Below are positions 8,474-16,920 of a DNA stretch of 64,000 bases, piece by piece. The stretch is from Thermoplasmata archaeon (GTDB taxonomy: Archaea > Thermoplasmatota > Thermoplasmata > Lutacidiplasmatales > UBA184). The stretch is from assembly GCA_027306505.1 (NCBI GenBank), contig DAHUZP010000026.1:1-64000 (forward strand), given 5' to 3'. Every line of letters starts with the position of its first letter. Positions within the stretch are counted from its first letter, which is position 1. The notes below the pieces were generated by a model. It saw only the letters and a list, made by a program, of their open reading frames with translations, ran no database searches and was not told where the DNA came from. A program made the position numbers and the translations under genes.

Positions 8474-9292
8474 ATGCCCGTGCGCCTTCTGGGGGTGCCG
8501 TGGGACGCGACCACGCTGGGTCGCAAGGGCGCCCGGCTCGCCCCCGAGGCCATCCGCAGAGAGCTCGCTCGCCTGCATCCCTTCGACGCCGAGGGAGGGC
8601 GGCCGCTCGCCTGGCTTGCCGGGAGCGACCTCACGCTTTCGGAGGAGCACTCTGACCTCCTGCGCGTGGTCGGACGGGCCGCCGAGCGTGGGGCGAAGAG
8701 CGACCCGGAATCCCCCTTGGTGCTGCTCGGGGGAGACCATGCCATCGCCTACGCTGGGGTGGGCGCCCTCCATGAGCGCTTCCCGGAACTGGAGGTGGTG
8801 AGCTTGGACGCCCACCTCGACCTGCGGTCGCTCGAAGGGCCCCCCACCAACGGGAACTGGGCCGAGCGCATGATCGGGACCTTCGAGCGCCCCCTTTGGG
8901 TCGCCGGGGTCGCACGGTTCGCGAACGATGCGTCCCTCTTCGAGACCGCGAAGCGGCGGGGGGTCCGGTGGGTGTCCTCTTCGACCATCCGCCAACGGGG
9001 GGTCGCCCAGGCCGCCCGAGACCTGGGGATCGAGAGGCTCCGTGGAAAGGACCTCTACCTCACGCTGGACATCGACGTGCTCGACCAGGCCCACGCCCCA
9101 GGGGCCTCCGCCCCCACCCCGGACGGGCTCTCCGTGGACCAGGCGGGGGCCTGGATCGAGCTCCTCGCATCGACCGGGCGGGTACGGGGCTTCGACGTCT
9201 CGGAGGTCAATCCGACAGTCGACCCGGCGGGCATCACCCCCCGGCTCGCGGCCTACCTGTTGCTGACCTTCCTTGCGACCACCGGGCGGTGA
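8474..9292 (+). CDS. Ureohydrolase (arginase/agmatinase family)
   Basis: The 272-residue protein carries the family's metal-binding signatures in order: LGGDHAI (near residue 95), SLDAHLDLR (near 118) and LDIDVLD (near 200). The C-terminal motif SEVNPTVDPAGITPRLAA is also typical. These residues hold the binuclear Mn centre that hydrolyses guanidino or formimino groups to urea or formamide. The length is close to that of archaeal agmatinases. The lack of an arginine- or histidine-pathway neighbour leaves the substrate open (agmatine, arginine or formiminoglutamate). It is transcribed divergently from the Ig-repeat gene. Confidence 0.85.
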   Translation: MPVRLLGVPWDATTLGRKGARLAPEAIRRELARLHPFDAEGGRPLAWLAGSDLTLSEEHSDLLRVVGRAAERGAKSDPESPLVLLGGDHAIAYAGVGALHERFPELEVVSLDAHLDLRSLEGPPTNGNWAERMIGTFERPLWVAGVARFANDASLFETAKRRGVRWVSSSTIRQRGVAQAARDLGIERLRGKDLYLTLDIDVLDQAHAPGASAPTPDGLSVDQAGAWIELLASTGRVRGFDVSEVNPTVDPAGITPRLAAYLLLTFLATTGR

Positions 9293-9480
9293 AAGGGAGG
9301 CCTTCCGCGGGCCCCTTTCGACCCCCTCCCCTTGGCCGAGCCGCCTTCGGCCCTCCGGGGCCACTTTCACGATAGAAAAACGACCCGCGGCAGGTGAATA
9401 GATACATGGAGCATTTATCACGGTCCTGGACGAGTTAGTGTAGGTGGAGATAGGGGCTCCCGGAGCCCCGTTGTCCCGAG
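9293..9480 (+). promoter_or_regulatory. Intergenic region: hairpin, TATA-like box, 5'-leader hairpin
   Basis: Downstream of the ureohydrolase, GGCCGA...TCGGCC can form a hairpin. CATTTATC (9412-9419) is a TATA-like element about 65 nt before ATG 9481, leaving a leader of roughly 35 nt. In that leader GGGGCTC (9453-9459) and GAGCCCC (9463-9469) form a perfect 7-bp stem with a 3-nt loop just before the start codon. A leader is unusual here because many genes look leaderless. Confidence 0.45.
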
Positions 9481-11517
9481 ATGAGCGCCCCTAGCTTCCG
9501 TGGAGGCCTCCTCGCGGACGGCCCCTCCCCCCGGGGGATGTTCGTGGGAGGCTTCCTTTGGCTCCTGCTCGCGGCGCTTGCGCTCACGGCCTCCCCCGGC
9601 TCGGCCGCCTCCCCGGGGCCAGCTCCGCTCCCGCACATCGTGGAGACCGTCGTCCATCCCGCGGTCACCAGCGGGTGCAGCCAGTACCCCTGCGACGAGA
9701 GCGCCCCGATCACGTGGTACGAGTACTATCCCTGGGGAGGTCCCCAGGGGTTCGGTCTCCCCTACCGCGACGGAGGGGAGTGCATCGAGTTCGACGGATA
9801 CGCGCCGTACAACTCCTGCAGCTTCAGTGGAGGGAACGGGAACTACAACTCGTACTACGGAGAGAACTGCCCGGGGTTCATCTCGAGCCAGACCAACGTG
9901 CAGGCGAACGGCAACCTCTGCTACCTCGGCTATCAGACCTTCCCGATCTACTTCGCGACGCAGCCGGGCAGCGGCAACCTCTACGCGGGGACCTACACGT
10001 TCCAGAACGCGGGAGATGACTGCTCCTCGCTGTTCATGAACAACAACCCCCACATCGACCCGAGCGGCCCGTACACCGGGCTCGTCTTCGGCTGCTTCGC
10101 GGGCCCGTCGGGGTGGTCGAGCTGGTCGGGTTCGACGACCACCTTCCACGGCTTCAGCGACTTCCACGTGGCCTACGCCGAGAGCAACGGTGGCCCCGCC
10201 GCGCTCTCCTACTGGCTCTACACCAACGGGGCCTCCCTCCTCTCCCCGGGAGGGGTCTCCCCGGGAAGCGCTCCGACCCTCTTCCCGCAGGCGGCCATCT
10301 ACGGGGACGTGGTGGCGAGCAACGGCAAACCGATGGGCGGGCTCACGGTCACCATCAACGCGAGCTACGCTCCCTGGAACGGCGGGACCATCTACACCGT
10401 GACGTCCGCCAGCGACGGGAGCTGGGGCTTCGACATCCCGCAGTCCGAGTTCCCGCTCGGGGACCTCTCGAACGCCTACGTCATCTCGGTCAGGCCCCCG
10501 CCCGGGTTCACCATCGTGAAGAGCACGATCAACGGGACGGCGGCGACCTTCCCTGCGAACGTGAACGTGGGGGATGGGTTCGGGGTGAACGTGCAGTTCA
10601 CGGTCGCCCCGCTCGCGGTCTCGGTCCAGATGGGGGCCACGTCCAACCCCGAACGGATATGCTCGGTGAGCGCGCACGCGGGCTGCGGCCTCGCGACGAC
10701 CACCGCGCTCACCTTCTATGCGAACGCGACCGGCGGACCGATGTACCCGTCGACCTCCGGCGCTCCGCTCTTCGATTTCTGGCCCTCGACGAACATCGCC
10801 TGGGTCAGCCCGGTCAGCGCCGTCGCGACCTGCGTGGACGGCTACGGGAACGCGGTGCCCGGGTGTTCGAGCACACCGACCCCGCTCGCGAACGGGGGGA
10901 TCGGGTTCAGCTGGCCGGGCTCGGATTTCGCGCTGGGGGATCGATGGTCCGTCACCTTCACGGCGCAAGCGCTGGGCGGCCCCTATGGGATGGTGCGCTC
11001 CGCTGAGGCATGCACGTTCACCGGGACCAACCAGGGCGCCCACTGCGCGGGGACGACCCCCTCGGGACAATCGAGCGAGCTCGGCTACCAGGACTTTTCA
11101 GGGAACGTGGGCGCGGTCTCCTTCCCGCCGGCTCCGGTCATCGTGGAGCCGCCCTTGGTCTACTATCCACCACCTCCTCCCCCGCCTCCGCCTCCCCCGC
11201 CCCCACCGCCCCCGGGGATGCCGGTGCTCAACCCGGTGAACATCCCCGTGGGTCAGCCGCTCGCCTCCCCGCTGACCTCCCCGGTGGTGAACGCGCTCAC
11301 CACGGCCCTGCCGACGCCGACCCTCTCGGTGAACGTGATGGCGCAACCCCTGGCGACGGGCCTCGTCGCGACCGGTTGGGTGGGGCTCTTCTCCGTCCTG
11401 GGGGTCGGGACCCGCATCAAGCAGCGGAAGATGGTGGCGATGCGCAACGTGGCCCAGGGCGCCCGATCGATACCCTCAGCGCCGAAGGAACCGGGAGCGA
11501 TCGGCCAGTTCGACTGA
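9481..11517 (+). CDS. Exported membrane-anchored protein with 16-proline linker
   Basis: The 678-residue product has a signal peptide after a short N-region (MFVGGFLWLLLAALALTASP) and an exported region rich in Y, N, G and C. A carboxypeptidase-regulatory-like Ig domain follows near residues 275-375 (IYGDVVASNGKPMGGLTVTI ... ASDGSWGFDIP). A run of 16 consecutive prolines near residue 565 comes before a membrane helix (GLVATGWVGLFSVLGVG) and a basic cytoplasmic tail. The polyproline run probably acts as a stiff spacer lifting the folded domain off the membrane. I do not recognise the N-terminal domain. It is likely a cell-surface protein. Confidence 0.78.
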   Translation: MSAPSFRGGLLADGPSPRGMFVGGFLWLLLAALALTASPGSAASPGPAPLPHIVETVVHPAVTSGCSQYPCDESAPITWYEYYPWGGPQGFGLPYRDGGECIEFDGYAPYNSCSFSGGNGNYNSYYGENCPGFISSQTNVQANGNLCYLGYQTFPIYFATQPGSGNLYAGTYTFQNAGDDCSSLFMNNNPHIDPSGPYTGLVFGCFAGPSGWSSWSGSTTTFHGFSDFHVAYAESNGGPAALSYWLYTNGASLLSPGGVSPGSAPTLFPQAAIYGDVVASNGKPMGGLTVTINASYAPWNGGTIYTVTSASDGSWGFDIPQSEFPLGDLSNAYVISVRPPPGFTIVKSTINGTAATFPANVNVGDGFGVNVQFTVAPLAVSVQMGATSNPERICSVSAHAGCGLATTTALTFYANATGGPMYPSTSGAPLFDFWPSTNIAWVSPVSAVATCVDGYGNAVPGCSSTPTPLANGGIGFSWPGSDFALGDRWSVTFTAQALGGPYGMVRSAEACTFTGTNQGAHCAGTTPSGQSSELGYQDFSGNVGAVSFPPAPVIVEPPLVYYPPPPPPPPPPPPPPPPGMPVLNPVNIPVGQPLASPLTSPVVNALTTALPTPTLSVNVMAQPLATGLVATGWVGLFSVLGVGTRIKQRKMVAMRNVAQGARSIPSAPKEPGAIGQFD

Positions 11518-11624
11518 CCGTCCTTCTGTGGGGACGGCCATGGGCGGTTCCTCCCGCCGCGCGGGACCACCTCGGGCCGGACCCGCTCCAGCTTATGGGC
11601 GGGGTGGGTTCCCTCTCCAGGAAC

Positions 11625-12638
11625 ATGCAGGCGAGCGTGCTGTGGAAGCCCGGGGGACCGGAAGCGCTGCGCTTCGGCACCGTCGCGGACCCGGAGCCCG
11701 GACCGGGCGAGGTGCTGGTCCGGACCCGTGCCACCTCGGTGAACCGCCTCGACGTGTGGATCCGCCAGGGCACCTACCGCGTCCCGCTCCCGCACATCCT
11801 GGGGGTCGACCTCGCAGGGGAGGTGGTCCACGCGGATGTGACCGGCCGGTGGAAGGAAGGTGACCGCGTCGTCGCCTATCCCGCGTTGTCCTGTGGGAAG
11901 TGTCCGTCCTGCCGGAAGGGCCAGGAGAGCCTTTGCCCCACCATCGGGATCCTGGGACGCGAGCGGCACGGGGCCTACGCCGAGCTCGTCGCGGTCCCAT
12001 CGGAGAACCTCTATCCCCTCCCCGACCGAGTAGCGTGGGAGGCGGCCGGAGCGTTCCCGCTCGCCTATCTCACGGCCGAGCACACCCTCTCCAGGGCCGG
12101 CGTCGTCGCAGGGGAGACCGTGGTCATCTTCGGGGCCTCCGGAGGCGTCGGTTGCGCGGTCCTCTCCCGGGCGGTGCGCCGCGGGGCTCGGGTGATCGCG
12201 GTCACGGGCTCACCCCAGCTCGTCCCTCGTCTCCACGTCCTGGGGGCGGAGGAGGTGCTGATGCGCGGGTCTGGCGACCTGGTCGAACGGGTCCAGGCGG
12301 CCACCCGAGGGCGGGGCGCCGATGTGGTCGTGGACACGGTGGGGCAGTTGATGTGGAACACCGGACTGCGGGCCCTCACCCGGGGCGGGCGCTACGTGAT
12401 CGTCGGTGTGACCAGCGGTGCGGAGGCCCCGACGGAGCTTCGCCTGATCTACACGCGGCAGCTCTCCGTGCTGGGGGGGTTCCTAGGGGACCGGGTGGAC
12501 TTCGTCCGTCTGCTGGAGGACCTGGCACGGGGACGGATCAATCCGCAGGTCGCCGAAGTGTTCCCCCTGGGACAGGCCGTGGAGGCCCATCGACGGCTGG
12601 ATGCCCCCCACCTGGGGAAGTTCGTCCTGAGGCCCTAG
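11625..12638 (+). CDS. Zinc-type alcohol dehydrogenase / quinone reductase (MDR superfamily)
   Basis: This is a 337-residue medium-chain dehydrogenase. The catalytic-domain opening SVNRLDVWIRQG is followed by the structural-zinc loop CGKCPSCRKGQESLC and the nucleotide-binding motif FGASGGVGCAVL (near residue 170). The usual catalytic cysteine is replaced in the NRLD stretch, so it may lack the catalytic zinc and behave like a quinone oxidoreductase while keeping the structural zinc. The start at ATG 11625 lies about 29 nt after an AGCTTATGGG element. The ORF-track start lies inside the upstream gene and is rejected. The NADPH-linked substrate is unknown. Confidence 0.85.
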   Translation: MQASVLWKPGGPEALRFGTVADPEPGPGEVLVRTRATSVNRLDVWIRQGTYRVPLPHILGVDLAGEVVHADVTGRWKEGDRVVAYPALSCGKCPSCRKGQESLCPTIGILGRERHGAYAELVAVPSENLYPLPDRVAWEAAGAFPLAYLTAEHTLSRAGVVAGETVVIFGASGGVGCAVLSRAVRRGARVIAVTGSPQLVPRLHVLGAEEVLMRGSGDLVERVQAATRGRGADVVVDTVGQLMWNTGLRALTRGGRYVIVGVTSGAEAPTELRLIYTRQLSVLGGFLGDRVDFVRLLEDLARGRINPQVAEVFPLGQAVEAHRRLDAPHLGKFVLRP

Positions 12639-12740
12639 CCCCGAGCACCCTGGTCGCGAGGCCCCGTCCCCACCGAAGAGCCCCCTCCGGAGGACGCCCA
12701 CAGGTTCAAGGGCGCCCGGTTTCTCCGTCGGCCGGGCCCC

Positions 12741-13673
12741 ATGCTCATCGAAGCCTCCGGGCTCTCCAAGAACTACGGCAGCGTGCCGGCGCTGGGGCCT
12801 GTCGACATCGCCCTGCCCGAGGGCTCGGTCGGACTTGTGGGCCCGAACGGCGCCGGGAAGACGACCCTGCTGCGCTTGCTCCTGGGGCTGATCCGTCCGA
12901 CCTCGGGCTCTGCCCGGGTGCTCGGGCTGGACGCCTCGCTCGACGGCCTCGAGGTCCGGGCGCGCGTGGGCTACATGCCGGAGCATGAGTGCCTGGTCCC
13001 GGAGATGACCGGGGTGGGCTTCGTCTCCTACATGGGCCGCCTGAGCGGGCTCGATCCTTCCACCTCCCTCAGCCGGGCCCACGACGTCCTGCACTTCGTC
13101 GGCTTCCGCGAGGAGCGCTACCGCCGGATCTCCGAGTACTCGATGGGCATGCGTCAGCGGGTCAAGCTCGCCCAGGCGATCGTGCACGACCCGCCCTTGG
13201 TCCTCCTGGACGAGCCGACGGCCGGGCTCGACCCCCAGGGCAGGGACGAGATGCTCGAGCTGCTGAAGGCGCTCACCCGTCAGACGGGGAAGAGCGTCGT
13301 CCTCTCCTCGCACATCCTGGGCGACGTCGAGGGGGTCTGCGATAACCTCCTGGTGCTGGACGGCGGGCGGGTCATCGCCCAGGGCCCGCTTCGCAAGCTC
13401 CTCTCCCTAGGCGGGAACACGGTCGTCGTGCGGATCCGGGGGGACCCGCGGCCCTTCCTTGCGGCGCTCGCCGTACGGGGATTGCGCTGCGACCAGGTCG
13501 GCGACGAGTATCGGATCGCCCGTCCCCCACGGGGGGAACGGGAGCTCTTCGAGATCGCCCGGGAGACCCGCACGCAGATCCGCCACCTGGGCCGGTCGCT
13601 CCAGTCGGTCGAGGACCTGTTCTTGGAGCTGGTGCGCGACCACGAGTCCCATCCAGGAGCGCGCGCGCCTTGA
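12741..13673 (+). CDS. ABC transporter ATP-binding protein, first of four-gene operon
   Basis: The 310-residue ATPase has Walker A GPNGAGKTTLL (near residue 35), signature YSMGMRQRVKLAQA (near 135), Walker B LVLLDEPTAGLD and the switch histidine in SSHIL. The C-terminal ~90 residues form the extra domain usual in DrrA/CcmA-like exporters. It energises the permease encoded next. Its stop overlaps the TTG start of that permease (TTGA), which implies translational coupling. The export substrate is unknown. Confidence 0.9.
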   Translation: MLIEASGLSKNYGSVPALGPVDIALPEGSVGLVGPNGAGKTTLLRLLLGLIRPTSGSARVLGLDASLDGLEVRARVGYMPEHECLVPEMTGVGFVSYMGRLSGLDPSTSLSRAHDVLHFVGFREERYRRISEYSMGMRQRVKLAQAIVHDPPLVLLDEPTAGLDPQGRDEMLELLKALTRQTGKSVVLSSHILGDVEGVCDNLLVLDGGRVIAQGPLRKLLSLGGNTVVVRIRGDPRPFLAALAVRGLRCDQVGDEYRIARPPRGERELFEIARETRTQIRHLGRSLQSVEDLFLELVRDHESHPGARAP

Positions 13674-14509
13674 CGCTCTCCCCTCCTCGCTACGCCCTCG
13701 CGGAGCATCGCCTCCGCCCGCGCCAGGACCGGGTATGGACGATCTTCTCCGTGAACGTGCGGCTGCGGGGCCTCCGCATCTTCCCGCTGCTCCTCGTGGG
13801 CTTCGGGTTCGTCGCCACGTTCGTCCCGCTCTTCCTGACCGAGCTCTTCTCGACGTACGGGCTCTCGAGCGGCCCCTCGCTCGCCTCGTTCTATTCGGCC
13901 TACAACAACCTGATGCTGTTCATCTTCACGCTCCTGATGAGCGCGGTCGTCGGCTCCGGCATCATCGCGGACGACCTGCGCACCAAGTCGATCAGCCTCT
14001 ACCTCAGCCGGCCGATCACCGTCCTGGACTACCTCGTCGGCAAGGCCGGGGTCGTAGGCGCCCTGCTCGCCCTCCTCGCGATCCTCCCCGGGGTCCTCAC
14101 CGCGGTCCTGGTGGGCGTGCTGGGCTACGTGAGCGCGACGGTCGCGGCGGAGGCGATCGGGATATTCCTCGGAACGGGGACCCTTCTCGTCCTCGTGTTC
14201 ACCGGCTTCGCGGTGCTCCTCTCGAGCCTCACCGACCGGAAGAGCTTCGCGGGCGCGGGCATCTTCGCCGTGCTCCTCTCCCTGGAGATCGTCGCGTCGG
14301 TCCTCTACGCCGCGACGAACCAGGTCAGCGCGCTCTACCTTGCTCCCTGGGAGGACGTGCTCTCGGTGGCCCGATGGGGATTCGGGGTGAGCACACCCGG
14401 GGCGAGCCTGGACCCCTCCGTCGCCCTGTCGATCGTGATCGCGCTCCCCGTCGTCCTCTACGGGGCGACCTACGTCCGGCTCCGCCGCCTGGAGGTGATG
14501 ACCGAATGA
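13670..14509 (+). CDS. ABC-2 type permease
   Basis: This 279-residue protein has six predicted membrane segments, with a cytoplasmic N-terminus. The stretch IIADDLRTKSISLYLSRPIT near residue 100 matches the conserved cytoplasmic loop of ABC-2/NosY-type permeases. The TTG start overlaps the preceding stop codon, and the stop overlaps the next ATG (ATGA). It probably pairs with the ATPase just upstream. Confidence 0.85.
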   Translation: MTLSPPRYALAEHRLRPRQDRVWTIFSVNVRLRGLRIFPLLLVGFGFVATFVPLFLTELFSTYGLSSGPSLASFYSAYNNLMLFIFTLLMSAVVGSGIIADDLRTKSISLYLSRPITVLDYLVGKAGVVGALLALLAILPGVLTAVLVGVLGYVSATVAAEAIGIFLGTGTLLVLVFTGFAVLLSSLTDRKSFAGAGIFAVLLSLEIVASVLYAATNQVSALYLAPWEDVLSVARWGFGVSTPGASLDPSVALSIVIALPVVLYGATYVRLRRLEVMTE

Positions 14510-15441
14510 GCTTCGTTCCGGTCGTGGAGGCGGTCAACGCGACCAAGCGCTACGGGGAGGTCCTGGGCCTCAACGGGTTCACCGCCACCTTCCCGCCGGG
14601 CATCACCGGCCTCGTCGGGCCCAACGGCGCGGGGAAGTCCACCCTCTTCCGGGCCCTGGCGGGGCTCCTCCCGCTCGATGCGGGCAGCCTCACCATCCTG
14701 GGCGAGGGCGTCTGGAACCATCCTGAGCGCAACCGGATGATCGGCTACTGCCCGGACCACGGTGGGCTCTATGGCTGGATGGGGCCGGAACGGTTCGTTC
14801 GGACGCTGCTCGAGGTCGATGGGTTCTCCCCTTCGGAGGCCACCGACAGGGCCCACCGTGCCCTGGAGACCGTGGACCTGCTCCCGGTGAAGGACCGCCC
14901 CATCCGCACGTTCAGCAAGGGGATGCGCCAGCGCGTGAAGGTGGCCCAGGCGATCGCCCATGACCCGAAGGTGCTCTTCCTGGACGAGCCCTTGAACGGG
15001 ACCGATCCCGTCGGGCGCGCGAAGTTCCTCGCCCTCTTCCGTTCGCTGGCCGCCTCCGGTCATCACCTCATCATCAGCACGCACGTGCTCCACGAGGTCG
15101 AACGCCTGACGGACAACATCGTGATGATCTCCAACGGGAGGGCCATCGCGCAGGGGGACCTGCACCGGATCCGTGACCTCCTGGACCAGTACCCGCACAC
15201 CGTCGAGCTCGAGTCCTCCACCCCGAGGGTCCTCGCGAAGGTCCTCGCGGGGCGCGTGGACGTCTTCAGCCTGCAGTTCACCGGACCCGACCGGGTCACG
15301 GTCCAGACCTCCTCCCCGGACTCCTTCTTCCAGGACCTGCCGGAGATCGCTCTCACCGAGGGGGTCTCCCTCACCGGGGTCCGCTCCACGGACGACAGCC
15401 TCGAGGCGGTCTTTCGCTATCTCGCCAAGGGGAGAGGATGA
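14506..15441 (+). CDS. ABC transporter ATP-binding protein, third gene of operon
   Basis: The 311-residue ATPase has Walker A GPNGAGKSTLF, signature FSKGMRQRVKVAQA, Walker B VLFLDEPLNGTD and switch ISTHVL. It is a paralog of the ATPase encoded at 12741, with its own permease behind it. The ATGA overlap at both ends supports one polycistronic unit. Two ATPases with two permeases suggest either a heteromeric exporter or two related exporters made together. Confidence 0.9.
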   Translation: MSFVPVVEAVNATKRYGEVLGLNGFTATFPPGITGLVGPNGAGKSTLFRALAGLLPLDAGSLTILGEGVWNHPERNRMIGYCPDHGGLYGWMGPERFVRTLLEVDGFSPSEATDRAHRALETVDLLPVKDRPIRTFSKGMRQRVKVAQAIAHDPKVLFLDEPLNGTDPVGRAKFLALFRSLAASGHHLIISTHVLHEVERLTDNIVMISNGRAIAQGDLHRIRDLLDQYPHTVELESSTPRVLAKVLAGRVDVFSLQFTGPDRVTVQTSSPDSFFQDLPEIALTEGVSLTGVRSTDDSLEAVFRYLAKGRG

Positions 15442-16220
15442 GCCTCCACCTTCCTCTCCGCCCCACCTGGGTGCTCGCCCGGGTGACCTTCGAGTCCACC
15501 GTTCGCAGCTGGAGGGGTCTTGGCCTCGCGCTGCTCTCCTTCTTACCGGCCGTGGTCGTCGCGGGCCTCTACCTCGCCGGGACCCGTGGCGGGGACCTGG
15601 TGAACGACTACGAGACCCTGGCGGTCCGACTCTTCCTTCCTCTGGTCCTGCTCCTCGTCTCCCTGATGCTCGCGGTCCCTCTCTTCCGCGACGAGATCGA
15701 CGAGCAGAGCATCGGTTACCTCATCACGCGGACCGTGGGCAAGCCCGCGATCGTCCTCGGGAAGTACCTCGGGTACGTGGGGCTCGCCTCGCTCCTGCTC
15801 CTCCCTTCCTGCCTGGTCTCCTACGGGCTCGCGGCCGCCGGGGCGGGCTCGGGGGCCGGGACCCTCTCGGGGGTCTTGCCGGCCCTTCTGGTCTCGACCT
15901 TCCTGGGCATCCTCGCGTACGGGGCCTTCTATCTCTTCCTCGGCCTCGCGACGCGCAGGGCCCTCCTCGTGGGGCTCGTCTACGCGTTCCTCTGGGAGTT
16001 CCTCATCGGGAGCCTGCCGGGGAGCGCTCCGGACCTGTCGGTGATGCACTATCTCCTGACCATTCCCCGGCTCTGGGTGAGCTCTGGGCCCCTCGCGAGC
16101 TACCCGTCGACCCTCACCCTCGCCCAGGCGGTGGGGGTCCCGCTGGGGGTCGCGTGTGCGCTGCTGCTGCTCACCCTGGCGACCTTCTGGAAGCTCCCGC
16201 TCTCCCCCTCTCCTGAGTGA
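15438..16220 (+). CDS. ABC-2 type permease, last gene of operon
   Basis: This 260-residue protein has six membrane segments. The conserved loop PLFRDEIDEQSIGYLITRTV lies near residue 90, with the DE...YL..R pattern of ABC-2 permeases. The ATG overlaps the upstream stop (ATGA). It is distinct from the first permease but has the same topology. The substrate is unknown. Confidence 0.85.
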   Translation: MSLHLPLRPTWVLARVTFESTVRSWRGLGLALLSFLPAVVVAGLYLAGTRGGDLVNDYETLAVRLFLPLVLLLVSLMLAVPLFRDEIDEQSIGYLITRTVGKPAIVLGKYLGYVGLASLLLLPSCLVSYGLAAAGAGSGAGTLSGVLPALLVSTFLGILAYGAFYLFLGLATRRALLVGLVYAFLWEFLIGSLPGSAPDLSVMHYLLTIPRLWVSSGPLASYPSTLTLAQAVGVPLGVACALLLLTLATFWKLPLSPSPE

Positions 16221-16334
16221 GCTCGAAAGGAAGGGGCCACGGGGGCGGCCCTGCCCTCCGAGACACGCGTTGGCGCCTCCGTTCCCCCCGCCCCCAGTTC
16301 TTTAACTGCGCATCGTAGGGAGGGAGTGACGCCC

Positions 16335-16907
16335 ATGCCCAAGTCCCCCGTCCGCCCGCGAACGAAGCCCTCTCGGAAGAACGCACGGCCCAGCGCCGCA
16401 CCTAGGCGACAAGGGCGCGCACCGAAGAAGGGCAAGCCCGCGCCCTCGACCCCGACCAAGCGCACGACTAGGACCCCACCCCCTGAGGTTCCGCCGGGGC
16501 CCGACGACTTCCCGACGTTGGAAGAGGCGGGGGAGGAGAGCCTGGGAAGGGCGCTGCGCGAGTCCCTGGGACTCCCGCCCCTGGAGGAGGACCCTTCCAC
16601 TCCTCCCGAGCCGCTCGCTGAGGAGCTCGCGGAGGAGGAGGCGAACGTGGTGACAGAGGGGGCCGAAGCGCTCGCTCCCGAGCCCCCTCCCGAGGTCCGA
16701 GTGGTGAGCGTCGGCTCCTTCGTCCCGACCGGACACCTCGTGTGCGAGGGCTGCGGCAGGATCGTGCGTTGGGCGATCCCCGAGACCACGCGGAAGGAGC
16801 TCGCCGAGCTCGCGATCACCTCCCCCGAAGGGTGGGAGGTACGCTCGCTCGCTGTGAGCTTCACCGGGTTCTGTCCGAACTGCCGCCGGTCGACCGGGCG
16901 GCGCTGA
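16335..16907 (+). CDS. Fur-like zinc/dimerisation domain protein lacking the winged helix
   Basis: The first ~125 residues of this 190-residue protein are low complexity: a basic Pro/Lys/Arg segment, then an acidic Glu-rich one. The last 60 residues resemble the C-terminal zinc domain of Fur-family regulators: GHLVCEGCGRIVRW, a spacer, then GWEVRSLAVSFTGFCPNC. The two CxxC pairs correspond to Fur's structural zinc site. No winged-helix DNA-binding domain precedes it. TCTTTAAC (16298-16305) lies about 30 nt upstream of the start, so promoter and gene look intact. A GTG at 16326 is an alternative start. It might be a zinc-dependent scaffold or dimerisation partner; the role is unknown. Confidence 0.7.
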   Translation: MPKSPVRPRTKPSRKNARPSAAPRRQGRAPKKGKPAPSTPTKRTTRTPPPEVPPGPDDFPTLEEAGEESLGRALRESLGLPPLEEDPSTPPEPLAEELAEEEANVVTEGAEALAPEPPPEVRVVSVGSFVPTGHLVCEGCGRIVRWAIPETTRKELAELAITSPEGWEVRSLAVSFTGFCPNCRRSTGRR

Positions 16908-16920
16908 CCTTCCGGGCCCT

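Noticed and set aside
8321-9421. N-terminal extension of the Ig-repeat gene to 9421
   Set aside because: It would run antisense through the ureohydrolase gene and past the TATA-supported start at 8320.
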